This document shows positions 42,051 through 54,566 of a stretch of DNA of 64,000 nucleotides, one piece after another. The stretch comes from an uncultured Pelagibacteraceae bacterium. GTDB lineage: Bacteria > Pseudomonadota > Alphaproteobacteria > Pelagibacterales > Pelagibacteraceae. Where the stretch lies: the NCBI GenBank assembly GCA_902541285.1, contig CACBQD010000009.1, positions 1 through 64,000 of the forward strand, written 5' to 3'. Made by a program: the position numbers and the translations under genes. Within the stretch, counting starts at the first letter, position 1. Each line of letters opens with the position of its first letter. Below the pieces are notes generated by a model. That model was not told where the DNA came from, did no database searches, and saw nothing but the letters and a program-made list of their open reading frames with translations.

Positions 42051-43790
42051 TTAGACTTTTAAAGGCAAGACTTCTATTAGAATTTCGTTCCTTAAATCTA
42101 CATTTTTTAGCTCATTCATAGTTGAAACTAATAAATTCACAGTGTTTATATCTAGATCTTCAAGGTTACTTTCGCCAACAATATCTACTATTTTAATTAA
42201 TAATAAGCCTAACTCTCCATTTGATAGCATTTGTTTTATATCAGAGGAAAATTGAAAGTTGTATTCATAAAGGTTTGCGTATTTTTTATCTATTTTTACA
42301 CCATCTGATTTAAGCGATTCAATAAGAATCATATCTTTTGTGGAAAAAACATATTTTTTGTTTCTTTTAATTTTTTTCAAAATATCGTTTGTTTCCTTTT
42401 CAGCTTTAGGCAAACTAGTTTTATTTAAAAAGTAATTTAATAATTTTGACTGATGTATTTTTTTATTATTGAATTTTATCTTTCTCTCTTTTTTTAACTT
42501 ATTGTTAGTATGATTTTCATAAAAGGTAGTAAAATTTGAAGGAACATCATCTTTTTTTATTTTTTTTAATATTACTTTGATTTCACTATCAAACGCATTA
42601 TCTAATTTTTTTTTTTGGAAAGATTTATATAGTTCAGACGCCATACTTAATCTTTGCTCGACATCAACAGATAAAAGTAATCTTTGATATAATAAAGCTC
42701 TGCCCTCATAATCTGGAAGTAGCTTATAAGCTTCTTTGGCATTTAATAGTTGTGTTATATTAAATTGAAATTTTTTATATGTATCTAGTAGTTCTCTCTC
42801 ATCAAATACATTTTCGTGAGTTGCTCTTTCTAATAATCTTAAATCTTCTGGATTTTCAATATCAAAGGAATTTGAATTTTTAAGAATATTTGATGATGAC
42901 AAATAACTCCAGATATATCTAGGTGAGTCCATTTTTGGCTCATAATTGAAATCATTATTTGTTTTATGAGATAAGTGAAAATATAAAATATTTTTGTCAG
43001 AAATTATTTCATCTTTGCTTGCGTAACCCATTAATATATTAAACTTATTTTCAAAAAAAGTATCAATTTCATCCAATTCCTTTGACAAATCAAAAAGTAG
43101 TTGAGCTTGTTCTTTTTTATCCTCTAGAATTAAACAATAAATTTTAAAATTATTTAAATACTTATCAGAAATAGAACCACTAATATTAAATATTTCACAT
43201 GCTTTTTTTACTTCAGAGTTTGAAAGAAAATATTCTGAGTAAAATTTAATCAATTTATTTTTATTAGAAACTTCAGAATTATTGATTAAAAATTCTTTAA
43301 TTAATTCAAAATCTCTTTTATTTATTAAATGATTAAATTTAAACTCTAAAAATTCCTCTTCAGTAATATTATTTGTAGGAATATATGAATTTGTTAGTAA
43401 AGCTATGTCTAATATTTTTTTTGAAAATTCAGATAAGTTTCTATTTAAATTTTTATTTAATATACTTTTAATTAACTCACCATCACTATTTGACCACATG
43501 TCAATTTTTAGGCCGTTCTGTGCAGGATCATATAATCCAGCTAATTTTATAGTGGATGATTCAATTTCTTTATTTATCACTATCTCAGAACTAGTTTGAA
43601 CTGATAATGTTGTATTAGTATTTAGATTATTACTTGCATTTATATTTAAAGTAGAATTTTCTTTATTAATGACGTCTTTTTTTTCAATTTTCCAGATATC
43701 GATTGGTTCATTTGCAAAAGAGCAATTATAAAAAAATAAAATTAAGGTTATTTTGAAAATTATTCTACTTAATTGTTTTAAAATTTTCAT
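42051..43790 (-). CDS. Exported protein of unknown function, 579 aa
   Basis: Not recognised. Residues 1-26 form a signal peptide (basic start, IIFKITLILFFYNCSFA, likely cleavage before NEPIDIW). The Cys lacks a proper lipobox, so a soluble periplasmic protein is more likely than a lipoprotein. The rest is hydrophilic and rich in helix formers, with repeated patterns such as LLTNSYIPTNN, LILEDKKEQAQLLFDL and ALLYQRLLLS that suggest alpha-solenoid packing. It is upstream of def-fmt-truA and overlaps the preceding 46-aa gene by 26 nt. Confidence 0.75.
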   Translation of the reverse strand: MKILKQLSRIIFKITLILFFYNCSFANEPIDIWKIEKKDVINKENSTLNINASNNLNTNTTLSVQTSSEIVINKEIESSTIKLAGLYDPAQNGLKIDMWSNSDGELIKSILNKNLNRNLSEFSKKILDIALLTNSYIPTNNITEEEFLEFKFNHLINKRDFELIKEFLINNSEVSNKNKLIKFYSEYFLSNSEVKKACEIFNISGSISDKYLNNFKIYCLILEDKKEQAQLLFDLSKELDEIDTFFENKFNILMGYASKDEIISDKNILYFHLSHKTNNDFNYEPKMDSPRYIWSYLSSSNILKNSNSFDIENPEDLRLLERATHENVFDERELLDTYKKFQFNITQLLNAKEAYKLLPDYEGRALLYQRLLLSVDVEQRLSMASELYKSFQKKKLDNAFDSEIKVILKKIKKDDVPSNFTTFYENHTNNKLKKERKIKFNNKKIHQSKLLNYFLNKTSLPKAEKETNDILKKIKRNKKYVFSTKDMILIESLKSDGVKIDKKYANLYEYNFQFSSDIKQMLSNGELGLLLIKIVDIVGESNLEDLDINTVNLLVSTMNELKNVDLRNEILIEVLPLKV

Positions 43791-43905
43791 TAGGCAAAAT
43801 CACTTCAATTTTTTTGTTAGGAGACGGGAAATCAATCTGACTTAAAACAACAATAGACAAAATTAATATAAAAAAAATAATACCAGCTTTAATTGCAAAT
43901 TTCAT
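43765..43905 (-). CDS. Small single-pass membrane protein, 46 aa
   Basis: Frame from ATG 43905 to TAG at 43765. Residues about 5-22 are a membrane helix (IKAGIIFFILILSIVVLS), followed by a short periplasm-facing tail (IDFPSPNKKIEVILPNEN). It overlaps the start of the 579-aa exported protein by 26 nt in another frame, an arrangement typical of translational coupling. It is divergent from aroK with 96 nt between. Function unknown; its size and layout suggest a partner of the exported protein. Confidence 0.55.
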   Translation of the reverse strand: MKFAIKAGIIFFILILSIVVLSQIDFPSPNKKIEVILPNENFKTIK

Positions 43906-44001
43906 ATTATGTTATATTCCTATGTAGTATAATGTTTTAAAAGCATATAATTTTGTAAAATCAAAATAAGACATATTTGTGTTTTTTCAACTTAGAAATA
44001 T

Positions 44002-44526
44002 ATGGAATCAAATAAAAATCTAGTTTTAGTAGGTATGATGGGCTCAGGAAAGACATTAATAGGAAAATTGATTTCAAAAAAAACCAAACTTAAATTTATT
44101 GATATAGATAATAAAATTGAGGAAAAAGAAAAAATGAAAATTGCAGAAATTTTCAAAAAGAAGGGAGAAAAATTCTTCCGTGAATGTGAAGAAGATGTAA
44201 CATTATCATGTTTAAAAGGTGAGAAACAAATTTTATCACTAGGTGGAGGTGCATATATTAATACTAATATTAGGAAAGAATGTAAGAAGAGTTCTTTTAG
44301 TTTTTGGTTGAATTGGAAAAAAGATATAATAATTAAAAGAATAAATGGTAGCAAAAAAAGACCTCTAGCTATGGCATTAAGTGAAGTAGATCTAGAGAAA
44401 CTAATAAATGAAAGAGCTAAAATATATAGTTTAGCAGATTTCACAATTTATTGTGATCAGCTAAATAAAAACGAAATAGCAAATAAAATTATAAAAAAAT
44501 ATGAAACAAAAAATAATAAAGGTTAA
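44002..44526 (+). CDS. aroK: Shikimate kinase
   Basis: Phosphorylates shikimate. The 174-aa protein has the P-loop GMMGSGKTLIGK (about 12-23), DIDNKIEEKEKM with the DxD substrate motif, FRECEEDV, LGGGAYIN and the lid Arg in KKRPLAMA. It overlaps aroB by 26 nt, a typical aroK-aroB pair. aroA for the next step is at 10.5 kb. Confidence 0.95.
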   Translation: MESNKNLVLVGMMGSGKTLIGKLISKKTKLKFIDIDNKIEEKEKMKIAEIFKKKGEKFFRECEEDVTLSCLKGEKQILSLGGGAYINTNIRKECKKSSFSFWLNWKKDIIIKRINGSKKRPLAMALSEVDLEKLINERAKIYSLADFTIYCDQLNKNEIANKIIKKYETKNNKG

Positions 44527-45616
44527 AACTAAAAGTAAAAATTACGAAGTTCATATTGGTACCAATCTAATTCCAAAACTGAAAAATATTTTAAAAAAAA
44601 ATAAATTATTATTTTCAAAATGTTTAATTGTAGTTGACAGTAAAATACCAAAAAAATTTATAACATTACTTTTAAGAAATTTAAAAGATCAAAAAATTTT
44701 TACTTTAAATTTTAATGCAAATGAAAAAAATAAAAGTTACTTAAGTATCTATAAAATACACAATCTTTTATTTAAAAATAATTTTTATAGAGAGGACTGT
44801 ATAATTTCATTTGGTGGAGGCATTACAGGAGATGTGGCTGGATATGCGGCCAGCACATATAAAAGAGGAATAAAATTTATTAATATACCTTCCACTTTAT
44901 TAGCTCAAGTCGACTCTTCTATAGGCGGAAAAACAGGTATTAACAATAAATTTGGAAAAAATCTTGTAGGAAGTTTTTATCAGCCAGATTTAGTAATTTC
45001 AGATATTAATTTATTACATACACTCCCCAAAAGAGAAATTATATGTGGATATGCTGAAATATTAAAAAGTAGTTTAATTGATAGCAAAAAAAATTTTGTT
45101 TTTTTAGATAAAAATTTTAATAAGATTTTAAACTTAAAAAGAAATTTTATAATTAACGCAATTTTAAATAGCTGTTTATTAAAAAAAAGAATTATTGAAA
45201 AGGATGAAAAAGAAAAAAATTTAAGAAAATCTTTAAATCTTGGCCATACTTTTGCTCACGCATATGAGGCTACTCTTGGTTATTCAAAAAAATTAAATCA
45301 TGGAGAAGCTGTTATATTTGGTTTAATGAATGCTGTAAATTTTAGTAAAGAAAAAAAAATTATTTCAAATTCAATTTCAGAATTAATAAATAATCATATT
45401 AAAAAGATAAAAATTAAAAATAAATATAAAGATCTTTTTAATAAAAGGAAAATTACATCAATTCTAAGTTTTATGAAAAGTGATAAAAAAAATAAATCAG
45501 ACAGTATAAACTTAATATTAATAAGGAATTTTGGAAAATTAAACCTAAATTATCAGGCAAAATCTGGTGAATTGAACAAGTTTTTATTAAAAGAATTAAA
45601 TAAAGCTTATCTGTAA
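44501..45616 (+). CDS. aroB: 3-dehydroquinate synthase
   Basis: NAD- and metal-dependent cyclase, second step of the shikimate pathway. The 371-aa protein has GGGITGDVAGYAASTYKRG (NAD-binding), PSTLLAQVDSSIGGKTGIN, the metal-site Glu in GYAEILKSS, and the histidines in LNLGHTFAHAYEA and LNHGEAV. The start at 44501 overlaps aroK. The 3' end overlaps bolA tail to tail by 21 nt, the longest such overlap in the window. Confidence 0.95.
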   Translation: MKQKIIKVKTKSKNYEVHIGTNLIPKLKNILKKNKLLFSKCLIVVDSKIPKKFITLLLRNLKDQKIFTLNFNANEKNKSYLSIYKIHNLLFKNNFYREDCIISFGGGITGDVAGYAASTYKRGIKFINIPSTLLAQVDSSIGGKTGINNKFGKNLVGSFYQPDLVISDINLLHTLPKREIICGYAEILKSSLIDSKKNFVFLDKNFNKILNLKRNFIINAILNSCLLKKRIIEKDEKEKNLRKSLNLGHTFAHAYEATLGYSKKLNHGEAVIFGLMNAVNFSKEKKIISNSISELINNHIKKIKIKNKYKDLFNKRKITSILSFMKSDKKNKSDSINLILIRNFGKLNLNYQAKSGELNKFLLKELNKAYL

Positions 45617-45856
45617 AGAATGAATATCAGTTTTCAATTCTTCGCTTAAAATTTTGTAAATAATTTTATTAGACTGAATTCTGTTCGTTTTTTTCAATAT
45701 GTCAGAATTTATTTCTAATTTAATATGAAATTTGCCTTTCTGATGTGAATTGTGTTTTAAATGCTTATAAGTGTTGTCAATTATTTTTACATCTTTTATG
45801 GAAGTGTCTTTCAAAAGTTTATTTTCAATTTTTTTTGAAAGTTGATTAATATCCAT
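45596..45856 (-). CDS. BolA family protein
   Basis: An 86-aa BolA-fold protein, probably working with a monothiol glutaredoxin in iron-sulfur handling. The core is KIIDNTYKHLKHNSHQKGKFHIKLEI with the conserved His in the loop, followed by the RIQSNKIIYKIL helix and the IHSLQI strand. The frame is open 26 codons further upstream, but that part lacks family similarity and would overlap the divergent gene. I choose the ATG at 45856. Only 20 nt separate it from the J-domain gene's start. Confidence 0.88.
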   Translation of the reverse strand: MDINQLSKKIENKLLKDTSIKDVKIIDNTYKHLKHNSHQKGKFHIKLEINSDILKKTNRIQSNKIIYKILSEELKTDIHSLQISFI

Positions 45857-45876
45857 TAAACTTGATATTATATAAT

Positions 45877-46410
45877 ATGAAAAATATTTGTGAATGGAAT
45901 AATTGTAACGAAGAAGGACTTTACAAAGCTCCAAAAGAAAAGGATAACAGCAAAGAATATAGGCTTCTCTGTCTTGAGCATGTAAAAGAATTTAATAAAA
46001 GCTGGAATTATTTTTCAGGTATGAGTGATGAACAAGTAATCAACTTTTTAAAATCTGACATGACATGGCATAAGCCAACACAGAGTTTCGGCTCTTCAGA
46101 CAATTTTTTCAAAATATTGTGGAATAATACTTTAAAAGATGAAAATGGAAAATTTAAAGATTTTAGTAACTTGAATCATATGAATAAGTTTAAGTTTAAT
46201 AGTAATGATCTTAAGGCCTTTGAAATTTTGGGTGTTGGGGTCGGTTTAAAATGGGCCAAAATACAAGAAAAATTCAAAAGACTTGTGAAAAAATTTCACC
46301 CTGATATGAATGCTGGCAATAAAAAATTTGAAAATAAACTTAAAGTAATAACTTTAGCTTATACCCAATTAAAAAATACTTATAAGGACAAAATTGACAA
46401 CAAATATTGA
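45877..46410 (+). CDS. J-domain protein with N-terminal zinc-binding motif
   Basis: DnaJ-like co-chaperone of 177 aa. The N-terminus has a Cys/His pattern (CEWNNC at about 4-9, then LCLEHV), likely zinc. A central region ([17 protein letters not shown]-like [10 protein letters not shown]) is shared with alphaproteobacterial homologues. The C-terminus is a J domain with the HPD tripeptide in [16 protein letters not shown] take the ATG at 45877 over a TTG five codons earlier because similarity starts there. It overlaps cobS by 17 nt, so it probably assists the CobS/CobT complex. Confidence 0.88.
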   Translation: MKNICEWNNCNEEGLYKAPKEKDNSKEYRLLCLEHVKEFNKSWNYFSGMSDEQVINFLKSDMTWHKPTQSFGSSDNFFKILWNNTLKDENGKFKDFSNLNHMNKFKFNSNDLKAFEILGVGVGLKWAKIQEKFKRLVKKFHPDMNAGNKKFENKLKVITLAYTQLKNTYKDKIDNKY

Positions 46411-47368
46411 ACAGACCCCAGATATTAAACTATCGATTAAACAAACATTCGGTATAGACTCAGAGATGGAAGTGGACGCATTTTCAAAAAAAACTGATTA
46501 TGTGCCAGATATTGATAAAACTTATAAATTTGATAAAGATACAACCTTAGCAATTCTCTCTGGATTTTCATTTAATAAAAGAGTCTTGGTGCAAGGTTAT
46601 CATGGAACAGGTAAATCAACTCATATAGAACAAATTGCAGCCAGATTGAACTGGCCATGTATCAGAATTAACTTAGATAGTCATGTAAGTAGAATAGATT
46701 TAATTGGGAAAGACTCAATTGTAATCAAAGATGGCAAACAAGTCACAGAGTTCAAAGAAGGAATTCTTCCTTGGTCGATACAAAATCCTGTGGCTTTAGT
46801 ATTTGATGAATATGATGCTGGTCGACCAGATGTTATGTTTGTAATTCAAAGAGTTTTAGAAGCCGAGGGAAATTTTACTTTATTAGACAAGAATAAAGTC
46901 ATTAAACAAAATAAATATTTCAGATTATTTGCAACTTCAAATACCGTTGGTTTGGGAGATACAACTGGCCTCTATCATGGAACACAACAAATTAACCAGG
47001 GGCAAATGGATAGATGGAATATAGTTACAACATTAAATTATTTAGCCTTAGAAAAAGAGATGGAAATTATTTTAGGAAAAAATAAATCTTTAGATAACAA
47101 TAAAGGTAAAGAGAGAGTTGCAAACATGATTAAAGTTGCGACACTTACAAGAAAAGGCTTTATGGCTGGAGATATTTCAACTGTAATGAGTCCTAGGACA
47201 GTATTACATTGGGCAGAAAATTCTGAAATATTTAAAGATGTGGGCTATGCGTTCAGAGTAACTTTTTTAAATAAATGTGATGATGTAGAAAAGAATACAA
47301 TCGCAGAATACTATCAAAGATGTTTTGGTGAAGAACTGCCAGAGTCAATGATAAATATTCAGGTTTAA
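46394..47368 (+). CDS. cobS: CobS-type AAA+ chelatase ATPase subunit
   Basis: A 324-aa MoxR-like AAA+ protein matching cobaltochelatase subunit CobS. The P-loop is GYHGTGKST (68-76), Walker B is [14 protein letters not shown] (about 135-148), and the sensor region is [15 protein letters not shown]. In cobalamin makers CobS and CobT drive cobalt insertion by CobN. No cobN or other cobalamin gene is in this window, and known SAR11 genomes lack de novo B12 synthesis, so another client is likely. Start TTG 46394, overlapping the J-domain gene; cobT follows by TAATG overlap. Confidence 0.92.
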   Translation: MTTNIEQTPDIKLSIKQTFGIDSEMEVDAFSKKTDYVPDIDKTYKFDKDTTLAILSGFSFNKRVLVQGYHGTGKSTHIEQIAARLNWPCIRINLDSHVSRIDLIGKDSIVIKDGKQVTEFKEGILPWSIQNPVALVFDEYDAGRPDVMFVIQRVLEAEGNFTLLDKNKVIKQNKYFRLFATSNTVGLGDTTGLYHGTQQINQGQMDRWNIVTTLNYLALEKEMEIILGKNKSLDNNKGKERVANMIKVATLTRKGFMAGDISTVMSPRTVLHWAENSEIFKDVGYAFRVTFLNKCDDVEKNTIAEYYQRCFGEELPESMINIQV

Positions 47369-49158
47369 TGAACAAAGATGATCTTATAAAAGAGCAATTT
47401 AAACAAGCTTTAAACTCAACAATTAAAGCTATTTCAGGCGAAACATATCCTTTAAAAGACAAAAAAAATTTAAAAGAATTTAATATTTCCAAGTTTGATA
47501 ATTTAAAAGATAAAGAAAACTTTATTAAATTAAGAGCCGAGGCAGATTCAGAAGCATTAAAAAGAAAATTTTCTGATAACTCCACTTTGGAACAAAATAT
47601 TCCAAAAACACCTACTTGCCATACACTTTATAAAATTTCCGAAAAAATAAGATATGAACTTTTAGGCTCACAAATGATGAGGGGAATTTCTAAAAATTTA
47701 ATGACAAAATATAACAATAAGATAAGTACGGCAAAATCTGAAAATATAAAAAAGAAAGAAGAAACTAACGTTTCTGAAGCTTTTGAATATTACATGCTTA
47801 ATAAAATAATGAACGTAAATTTAACTGAAAACGCTGAAAAAATTTTATCATACTGGAAAGATGATTTTGAAAAATCTTTAGATAAACACATACACTTTTT
47901 AAAAGAAAATGCGGAGAATCAGGACATATACAATTCTAAAATATCAGAAATTCTTCAGAATATGGAAATCTTCGAATCCGAAGAAGAAAATAAAAGGGAA
48001 GAGCAGAAAGAAGATGAGCAAGATAATAATAATTCAAAAGATGATCAAAAAACAGATAGTGGAGACTCACAGGAAAGAGAAGAGGAGGACAGTATTAATG
48101 AAGGAGTTGATAGTTCTGACGAAATGAATGAATTTAGACTTGATGAACAACTAGGAAATGATGATGCTGAAAATAATGAAATAGAAAATATTGTTCAGAA
48201 AAAAAATTTAGGAATAAGTAATAAAGAATATAAAATATATACTTCAGAATTTGATGAGACAGCAAAAGCAGAAACATTAGAAAATTCTGAAGAAATTTCA
48301 AAATTAAGAAAAAATTTAGATCAACAGCTAACTAGTTTCCAAGACATAATTACCAAACTTGCAAATAAATTACAAAGACAGTTACTTGCAAAACAAAATA
48401 GATCTTGGGAATTTGATCTTGAAGAAGGTTTATTAGATAGTTCAAAATTACCAAGAATAATAATTGATCCATATAATTCCCTTTCTTTTAAAAAAGAGAA
48501 AGATTTAGAGTTTAAGGATACAGTTGTGACTTTACTTATAGATAATTCTGGATCAATGAGAGGGAGGCCAATTACTATTGCAGCTCTTTGTGCCGATATA
48601 TTATCTAGAACACTAGAAAGATGTTCAGTCAAAGTAGAAATTCTTGGTTTTACCACAAAAAATTGGAAGGGTGGTAAGAGCAGAGAAAAGTGGAATAAAC
48701 TTGGAAAATTAAAAAATCCAGGGCGTTTGAATGATTTAAGACATATAATTTATAAATCTGCAGATACTCACTGGAGACAATCAAAAAAAAATTTAGGCCT
48801 AATGCTAAAAGAGGGTTTGCTTAAAGAAAATATTGATGGTGAAGCTATTACTTGGGCTTTCAATAGACTTAAGAAAAGAAAAGAAGAAAGAAAAATTCTT
48901 ATGGTTATTTCCGATGGAGCTCCAGTTGATGACTCAACATTATCTGTTAACTCAGGTGATTTTTTAGAAAAACATCTAAAGCAAACTGTAAAATCGATTG
49001 AAAACAAAAGTGATATCGAAATTCTTGCTATAGGTATAGGCCACGATGTTTCGAGATATTACAAAAAAGCAATAAAAATTGCTGATGTTCAAGAATTAGG
49101 TGATGTAATGATTGGTCAGCTTAGTGGATTGTTTGAAAATAATAAAAAATTACACTAA
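47368..49158 (+). CDS. cobT: CobT-type chelatase subunit with von Willebrand factor A domain
   Basis: A 596-aa partner of CobS. The N-terminal helical domain (1-200) is followed by a long acidic low-complexity stretch rich in Glu, Asp and Ser (about 210-275). A C-terminal VWA domain carries the MIDAS motif DNSGSMRG (about 391-398) and the typical [15 protein letters not shown] segment. The protein looks complete, so the CobS/CobT pair is under selection whatever its target is. Its 3' end overlaps regB tail to tail by 9 nt. Confidence 0.92.
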   Translation: MNKDDLIKEQFKQALNSTIKAISGETYPLKDKKNLKEFNISKFDNLKDKENFIKLRAEADSEALKRKFSDNSTLEQNIPKTPTCHTLYKISEKIRYELLGSQMMRGISKNLMTKYNNKISTAKSENIKKKEETNVSEAFEYYMLNKIMNVNLTENAEKILSYWKDDFEKSLDKHIHFLKENAENQDIYNSKISEILQNMEIFESEEENKREEQKEDEQDNNNSKDDQKTDSGDSQEREEEDSINEGVDSSDEMNEFRLDEQLGNDDAENNEIENIVQKKNLGISNKEYKIYTSEFDETAKAETLENSEEISKLRKNLDQQLTSFQDIITKLANKLQRQLLAKQNRSWEFDLEEGLLDSSKLPRIIIDPYNSLSFKKEKDLEFKDTVVTLLIDNSGSMRGRPITIAALCADILSRTLERCSVKVEILGFTTKNWKGGKSREKWNKLGKLKNPGRLNDLRHIIYKSADTHWRQSKKNLGLMLKEGLLKENIDGEAITWAFNRLKKRKEERKILMVISDGAPVDDSTLSVNSGDFLEKHLKQTVKSIENKSDIEILAIGIGHDVSRYYKKAIKIADVQELGDVMIGQLSGLFENNKKLH

Positions 49159-50430
49159 TTTTTTTAAATTTTTATTTTCCCATTCTATATTTACTTCGGC
49201 TCCACCTCTAGTTTCTGAATTTCTAATTGTTATTCTAGCAGAATTTTTTTCTAACAATGTTTTGCCTATAAAAATCCCTAAACCTAGTCCAGTTTTTTTG
49301 TTATCTTTGGGTTTAAGTGTCTTAATATAAGGCTCTCCAATCTTATTAAGTATATCTTTTGGTATACCAGGACCATCATCCTCTATTGTTATTTCAGTCT
49401 TTTGACTGTCACTTTTAATAGCAATATAAATATTTTCATTTGAAAATTTGTTAGCATTTCCAATAAAATTCCTCAAACCATAAACAATTTCAACAGATTT
49501 TAATATTTCAAATGAGTTAGAATCTTGCTCTTTATCAATATTGAAATTCTTATTAGAAATTTCCTTAAATGAGTTAACTATCTCATTAATATAATCATAA
49601 AGCGTTTTATTTTTGTCAATAAAATCATCTTCTATAGTAGGATTTAATGTTAATTTTTTTAAAATTTCATTACACCTATTAACCTGGCTAATTAATAGTT
49701 CGAGATCTTTTTTAACATCATTATTATCTTTAAATTGATCAAATAAATCGTGGGAAATAATTTTAATTGTAGACAATGGAGTACCAAATGAATGAGCTGC
49801 AGCTGCAGCCTGTCCCCCAAGCGAAACTAGCTCATGTTCTTTAGAAATTACTTCTTGGATTTTATCTAATGCATCTTTCCTAAGATTTGTTTCTTGTCCA
49901 AAAATAAATGCAAAATAATTTAAAAAAAATAATGCAATTATCAATGCAAGAGGAATTGCGTAGTAATAATACAAACTGATACTATATTCATCCAATGGTT
50001 TTGGCAATTCATAATGATAAAAAGTTAAAATTATAATCGATGCTAGAGTAATTAAAATTAAAGCAATATTTGTTTTAATATTTAAATTGGATGCAGCAAA
50101 TACACTTGGTATCAAAAGGAATATTGAAAATGGATTTAAAATACCCCCAGATAAGTAAAGTAAAGCGCTCAATTGAAGTATATCTAAAGATAAAAAATTA
50201 AAAGAAGTCGCGTTTGAAAGTACTGGTTTTTTATAAAAAAACATTAAGTAGAAGTTGCTTAAAGCTCCAATAAAAATTATTAGATTAGATAAAATAAAGT
50301 TGAACTCAAAACCAAAAATAAATTTGACTGTGTTTATAGTTATAAATTGACCTAAAATCCCAATCCATCGTAAATTGATATATGTTGACTTATTTAATGA
50401 TGCTGCCTTGACGGATTGTTTTAAATCCAT
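49150..50430 (-). CDS. regB: Redox sensor histidine kinase RegB/PrrB
   Basis: Membrane kinase of the RegBA redox system. The 426-aa protein has about six N-terminal membrane helices (20-178). The quinone-sensing motif GGILNPF (95-101) lies in the loop of a TM helix pair. The H-box is [15 protein letters not shown] with phospho-acceptor H213. A cysteine at C253, exactly 40 residues after it, matches the His225/Cys265 spacing of Rhodobacter RegB, whose Cys is redox-active. The ATPase part has IGNANKFS (N box), DDGPGIP (G1) and [11 protein letters not shown] (G2). No regA response regulator lies in the window. Confidence 0.92.
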   Translation of the reverse strand: MDLKQSVKAASLNKSTYINLRWIGILGQFITINTVKFIFGFEFNFILSNLIIFIGALSNFYLMFFYKKPVLSNATSFNFLSLDILQLSALLYLSGGILNPFSIFLLIPSVFAASNLNIKTNIALILITLASIIILTFYHYELPKPLDEYSISLYYYYAIPLALIIALFFLNYFAFIFGQETNLRKDALDKIQEVISKEHELVSLGGQAAAAAHSFGTPLSTIKIISHDLFDQFKDNNDVKKDLELLISQVNRCNEILKKLTLNPTIEDDFIDKNKTLYDYINEIVNSFKEISNKNFNIDKEQDSNSFEILKSVEIVYGLRNFIGNANKFSNENIYIAIKSDSQKTEITIEDDGPGIPKDILNKIGEPYIKTLKPKDNKKTGLGLGIFIGKTLLEKNSARITIRNSETRGGAEVNIEWENKNLKKLV

Positions 50431-52658
<2,228 letters not shown>

Positions 52659-52748
52659 TGGCGGAGAGAATGGGATTCGAACCCATGATAGAGTTTCCCC
52701 TATACACGCTTTCCAAGCGTGCGCCTTCAACCACTCGGCCACCTCTCC
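52659..52748 (-). tRNA. tRNA-Ser (GGA)
   Basis: Class II tRNA on the minus strand with a long variable arm (TATAGGGGAAACTCTA type). Acceptor GGAGAGG pairs with the 3' strand; the anticodon stem CACGC/GCGTG carries loop TTGGAAA (anticodon GGA). The T loop is TTCGAAT, position 73 is G, and CCA is encoded at 52659-52661. It starts 7 nt after the lepA stop, so it is likely processed from the lepA mRNA. Confidence 0.95.
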
Positions 52749-52755
52749 AAAATAC

Positions 52756-54564
52756 CTACTCTTTGTTTATCCTTAAAACACCTATAAATGCTTCTTGAGG
52801 AATCTCAACTTTTCCAAATTGCTTAGCTCTAGCTTTACCTTTTTTCTGTTTTTCAAGCAGTTTTCTTTTTCTATCTGTCGCCCCACCTCCATGAATTTTC
52901 GTTAATACATCTTTTTTAAAACCTTTAATAGTTTCTCTAGCGATAATTTTACCACCAATAGCTGCTTGAATTGGTATCATAAAGTTGTGTCTTGGAATTA
53001 AGTCTTTTAATTTTTCACAGACCTCTCTACCTGTAGTTTGAGCAAAATCTTTATGTATCATCATTGCAAGAGCATCAACAGGTTCTGAATTTACAAGTAT
53101 ATTCATTTTTACTAGATCTCCTTCTTTGTGATCAATAATTTCATAATCAAAACTAGCATATCCACTTGTCATAGATTTAAGACGATCATTAAAATCAAAT
53201 ACGACTTCATTTAAAGGTATCTCATAATTAATTACTGCACGATTTCCTGAATAACTTAAATTAGTTTGAATACCTCTTTTATTTTGACACAACTTAATAA
53301 TTGATCCCAAGTATTGGTCTGGAGTGATAATTGTGGCTTTAATCCATGGTTCTTCAATATATTTTATATAAGTAGGATCTGGTAAATTTGATGGATTTTG
53401 AAGTTCGATAATTTCACCATTATTTAAGTGAACTTTATAAACAACACCAGGTGTTGTAGTTAATAAATTTATATCAAATTCTCTTTCAAGTCTTTCTGTA
53501 ATTATTTCAAGGTGTAAAAGACCTAAAAATCCACATCTAAATCCAAGTCCTAAGGCAGATGATGATTCTGCTTCATAAGAAAAACTTGCATCATTTAATT
53601 GTAATTTAGCAAGTCCATCTTTTAACTTTTGATATTCAGAACTATCTACAGGAAATAAACCACAAAAAACTACTGGTTTACTTGGTTTGAAACCTGGTAA
53701 TGCATCTTGTAGAGGATTTTCTGCATCGCATATAGTATCTCCAACTTTAGTTTCTGATAAAATTTTAATACCAGTTGTAATAAAACCTATTTCTCCAGCA
53801 TTAAGTTCACTCACATCTTTTGCCTTAGGAGTAAAAACACCAACTTTTTCTACAATATATTCTTGATTTGTAGACATCATTTTTATTTTCATATTTTTTT
53901 TTAGTTTTCCATCTATAATTCTAACCAATATAACTACTCCAAGATAAGTGTCATACCAGCTATCAACTAATAAACATTTTAATTTGCTATTTTTTTCTCC
54001 TTTGGGTCCAGGTAAAGAGTTAATGATTTGCTCAAGAATTTCATCTATTCCTTGTCCAGTTTTTCCAGAGCAAGGAACAGAATTAGATGTGTCTATGCCA
54101 ATAACATCTTCAATTTGATTATTTGTTCTTTCAAGATCGGATGCTGGTAGATCAATTTTATTTAACACTGGAATAATCTCATGATTTATATCAAGTGCTT
54201 GATATACATTTGCAAGAGTTTGAGCTTCTACGCCTTGTGTACTATCTACAATTAATATTGAGCCCTCGCACGCATAAAGGCTTCTACTAACTTCATAACT
54301 AAAATCTACATGGCCTGGGGTATCTATAATATTTAAAATATAATTTTTACCATTTTTAGCTTTATAATTTAATTTAACTGTTTGTGCTTTAATTGTTATC
54401 CCTCTCTCTCTTTCTATATCCATAGAGTCAAGCACTTGAGATTTCATTTCTCTGTCACTCAAACCTCCACATTTATGAATTATTCTGTCAGCTATAGTTG
54501 ATTTACCATGATCTATATGAGCTATAATTGCAAAATTTCTAATGTTGTCTATTGTATCACCCAT
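52756..54564 (-). CDS. lepA: Elongation factor 4 (LepA)
   Basis: Ribosome-bound GTPase that back-translocates or helps 30S maturation. The 602-aa protein has G1 [13 protein letters not shown] (about 15-27), G2 [13 protein letters not shown]3 DTPGHVDF and G4 NKIDLP. The LepA-specific C-terminal domain ends near the basic [22 protein letters not shown]. It follows pheT by 2 nt, where E. coli has ihfA instead, and is followed by tRNA-Ser. Confidence 0.96.
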   Translation of the reverse strand: MGDTIDNIRNFAIIAHIDHGKSTIADRIIHKCGGLSDREMKSQVLDSMDIERERGITIKAQTVKLNYKAKNGKNYILNIIDTPGHVDFSYEVSRSLYACEGSILIVDSTQGVEAQTLANVYQALDINHEIIPVLNKIDLPASDLERTNNQIEDVIGIDTSNSVPCSGKTGQGIDEILEQIINSLPGPKGEKNSKLKCLLVDSWYDTYLGVVILVRIIDGKLKKNMKIKMMSTNQEYIVEKVGVFTPKAKDVSELNAGEIGFITTGIKILSETKVGDTICDAENPLQDALPGFKPSKPVVFCGLFPVDSSEYQKLKDGLAKLQLNDASFSYEAESSSALGLGFRCGFLGLLHLEIITERLEREFDINLLTTTPGVVYKVHLNNGEIIELQNPSNLPDPTYIKYIEEPWIKATIITPDQYLGSIIKLCQNKRGIQTNLSYSGNRAVINYEIPLNEVVFDFNDRLKSMTSGYASFDYEIIDHKEGDLVKMNILVNSEPVDALAMMIHKDFAQTTGREVCEKLKDLIPRHNFMIPIQAAIGGKIIARETIKGFKKDVLTKIHGGGATDRKRKLLEKQKKGKARAKQFGKVEIPQEAFIGVLRINKE

Positions 54565-54566
54565 TT

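Noticed and set aside
43765-43790. Whether the 46-aa frame is only the 5' leader of the 579-aa gene
   Set aside because: The short frame has its own ATG, a clear membrane helix and a different reading frame, so it is kept as a separate gene with moderate confidence.
45857-45934. N-terminal extension of the BolA frame by 26 codons
   Set aside because: It covers the divergent J-domain gene's start and shows no BolA similarity; the ATG at 45856 fits family length.
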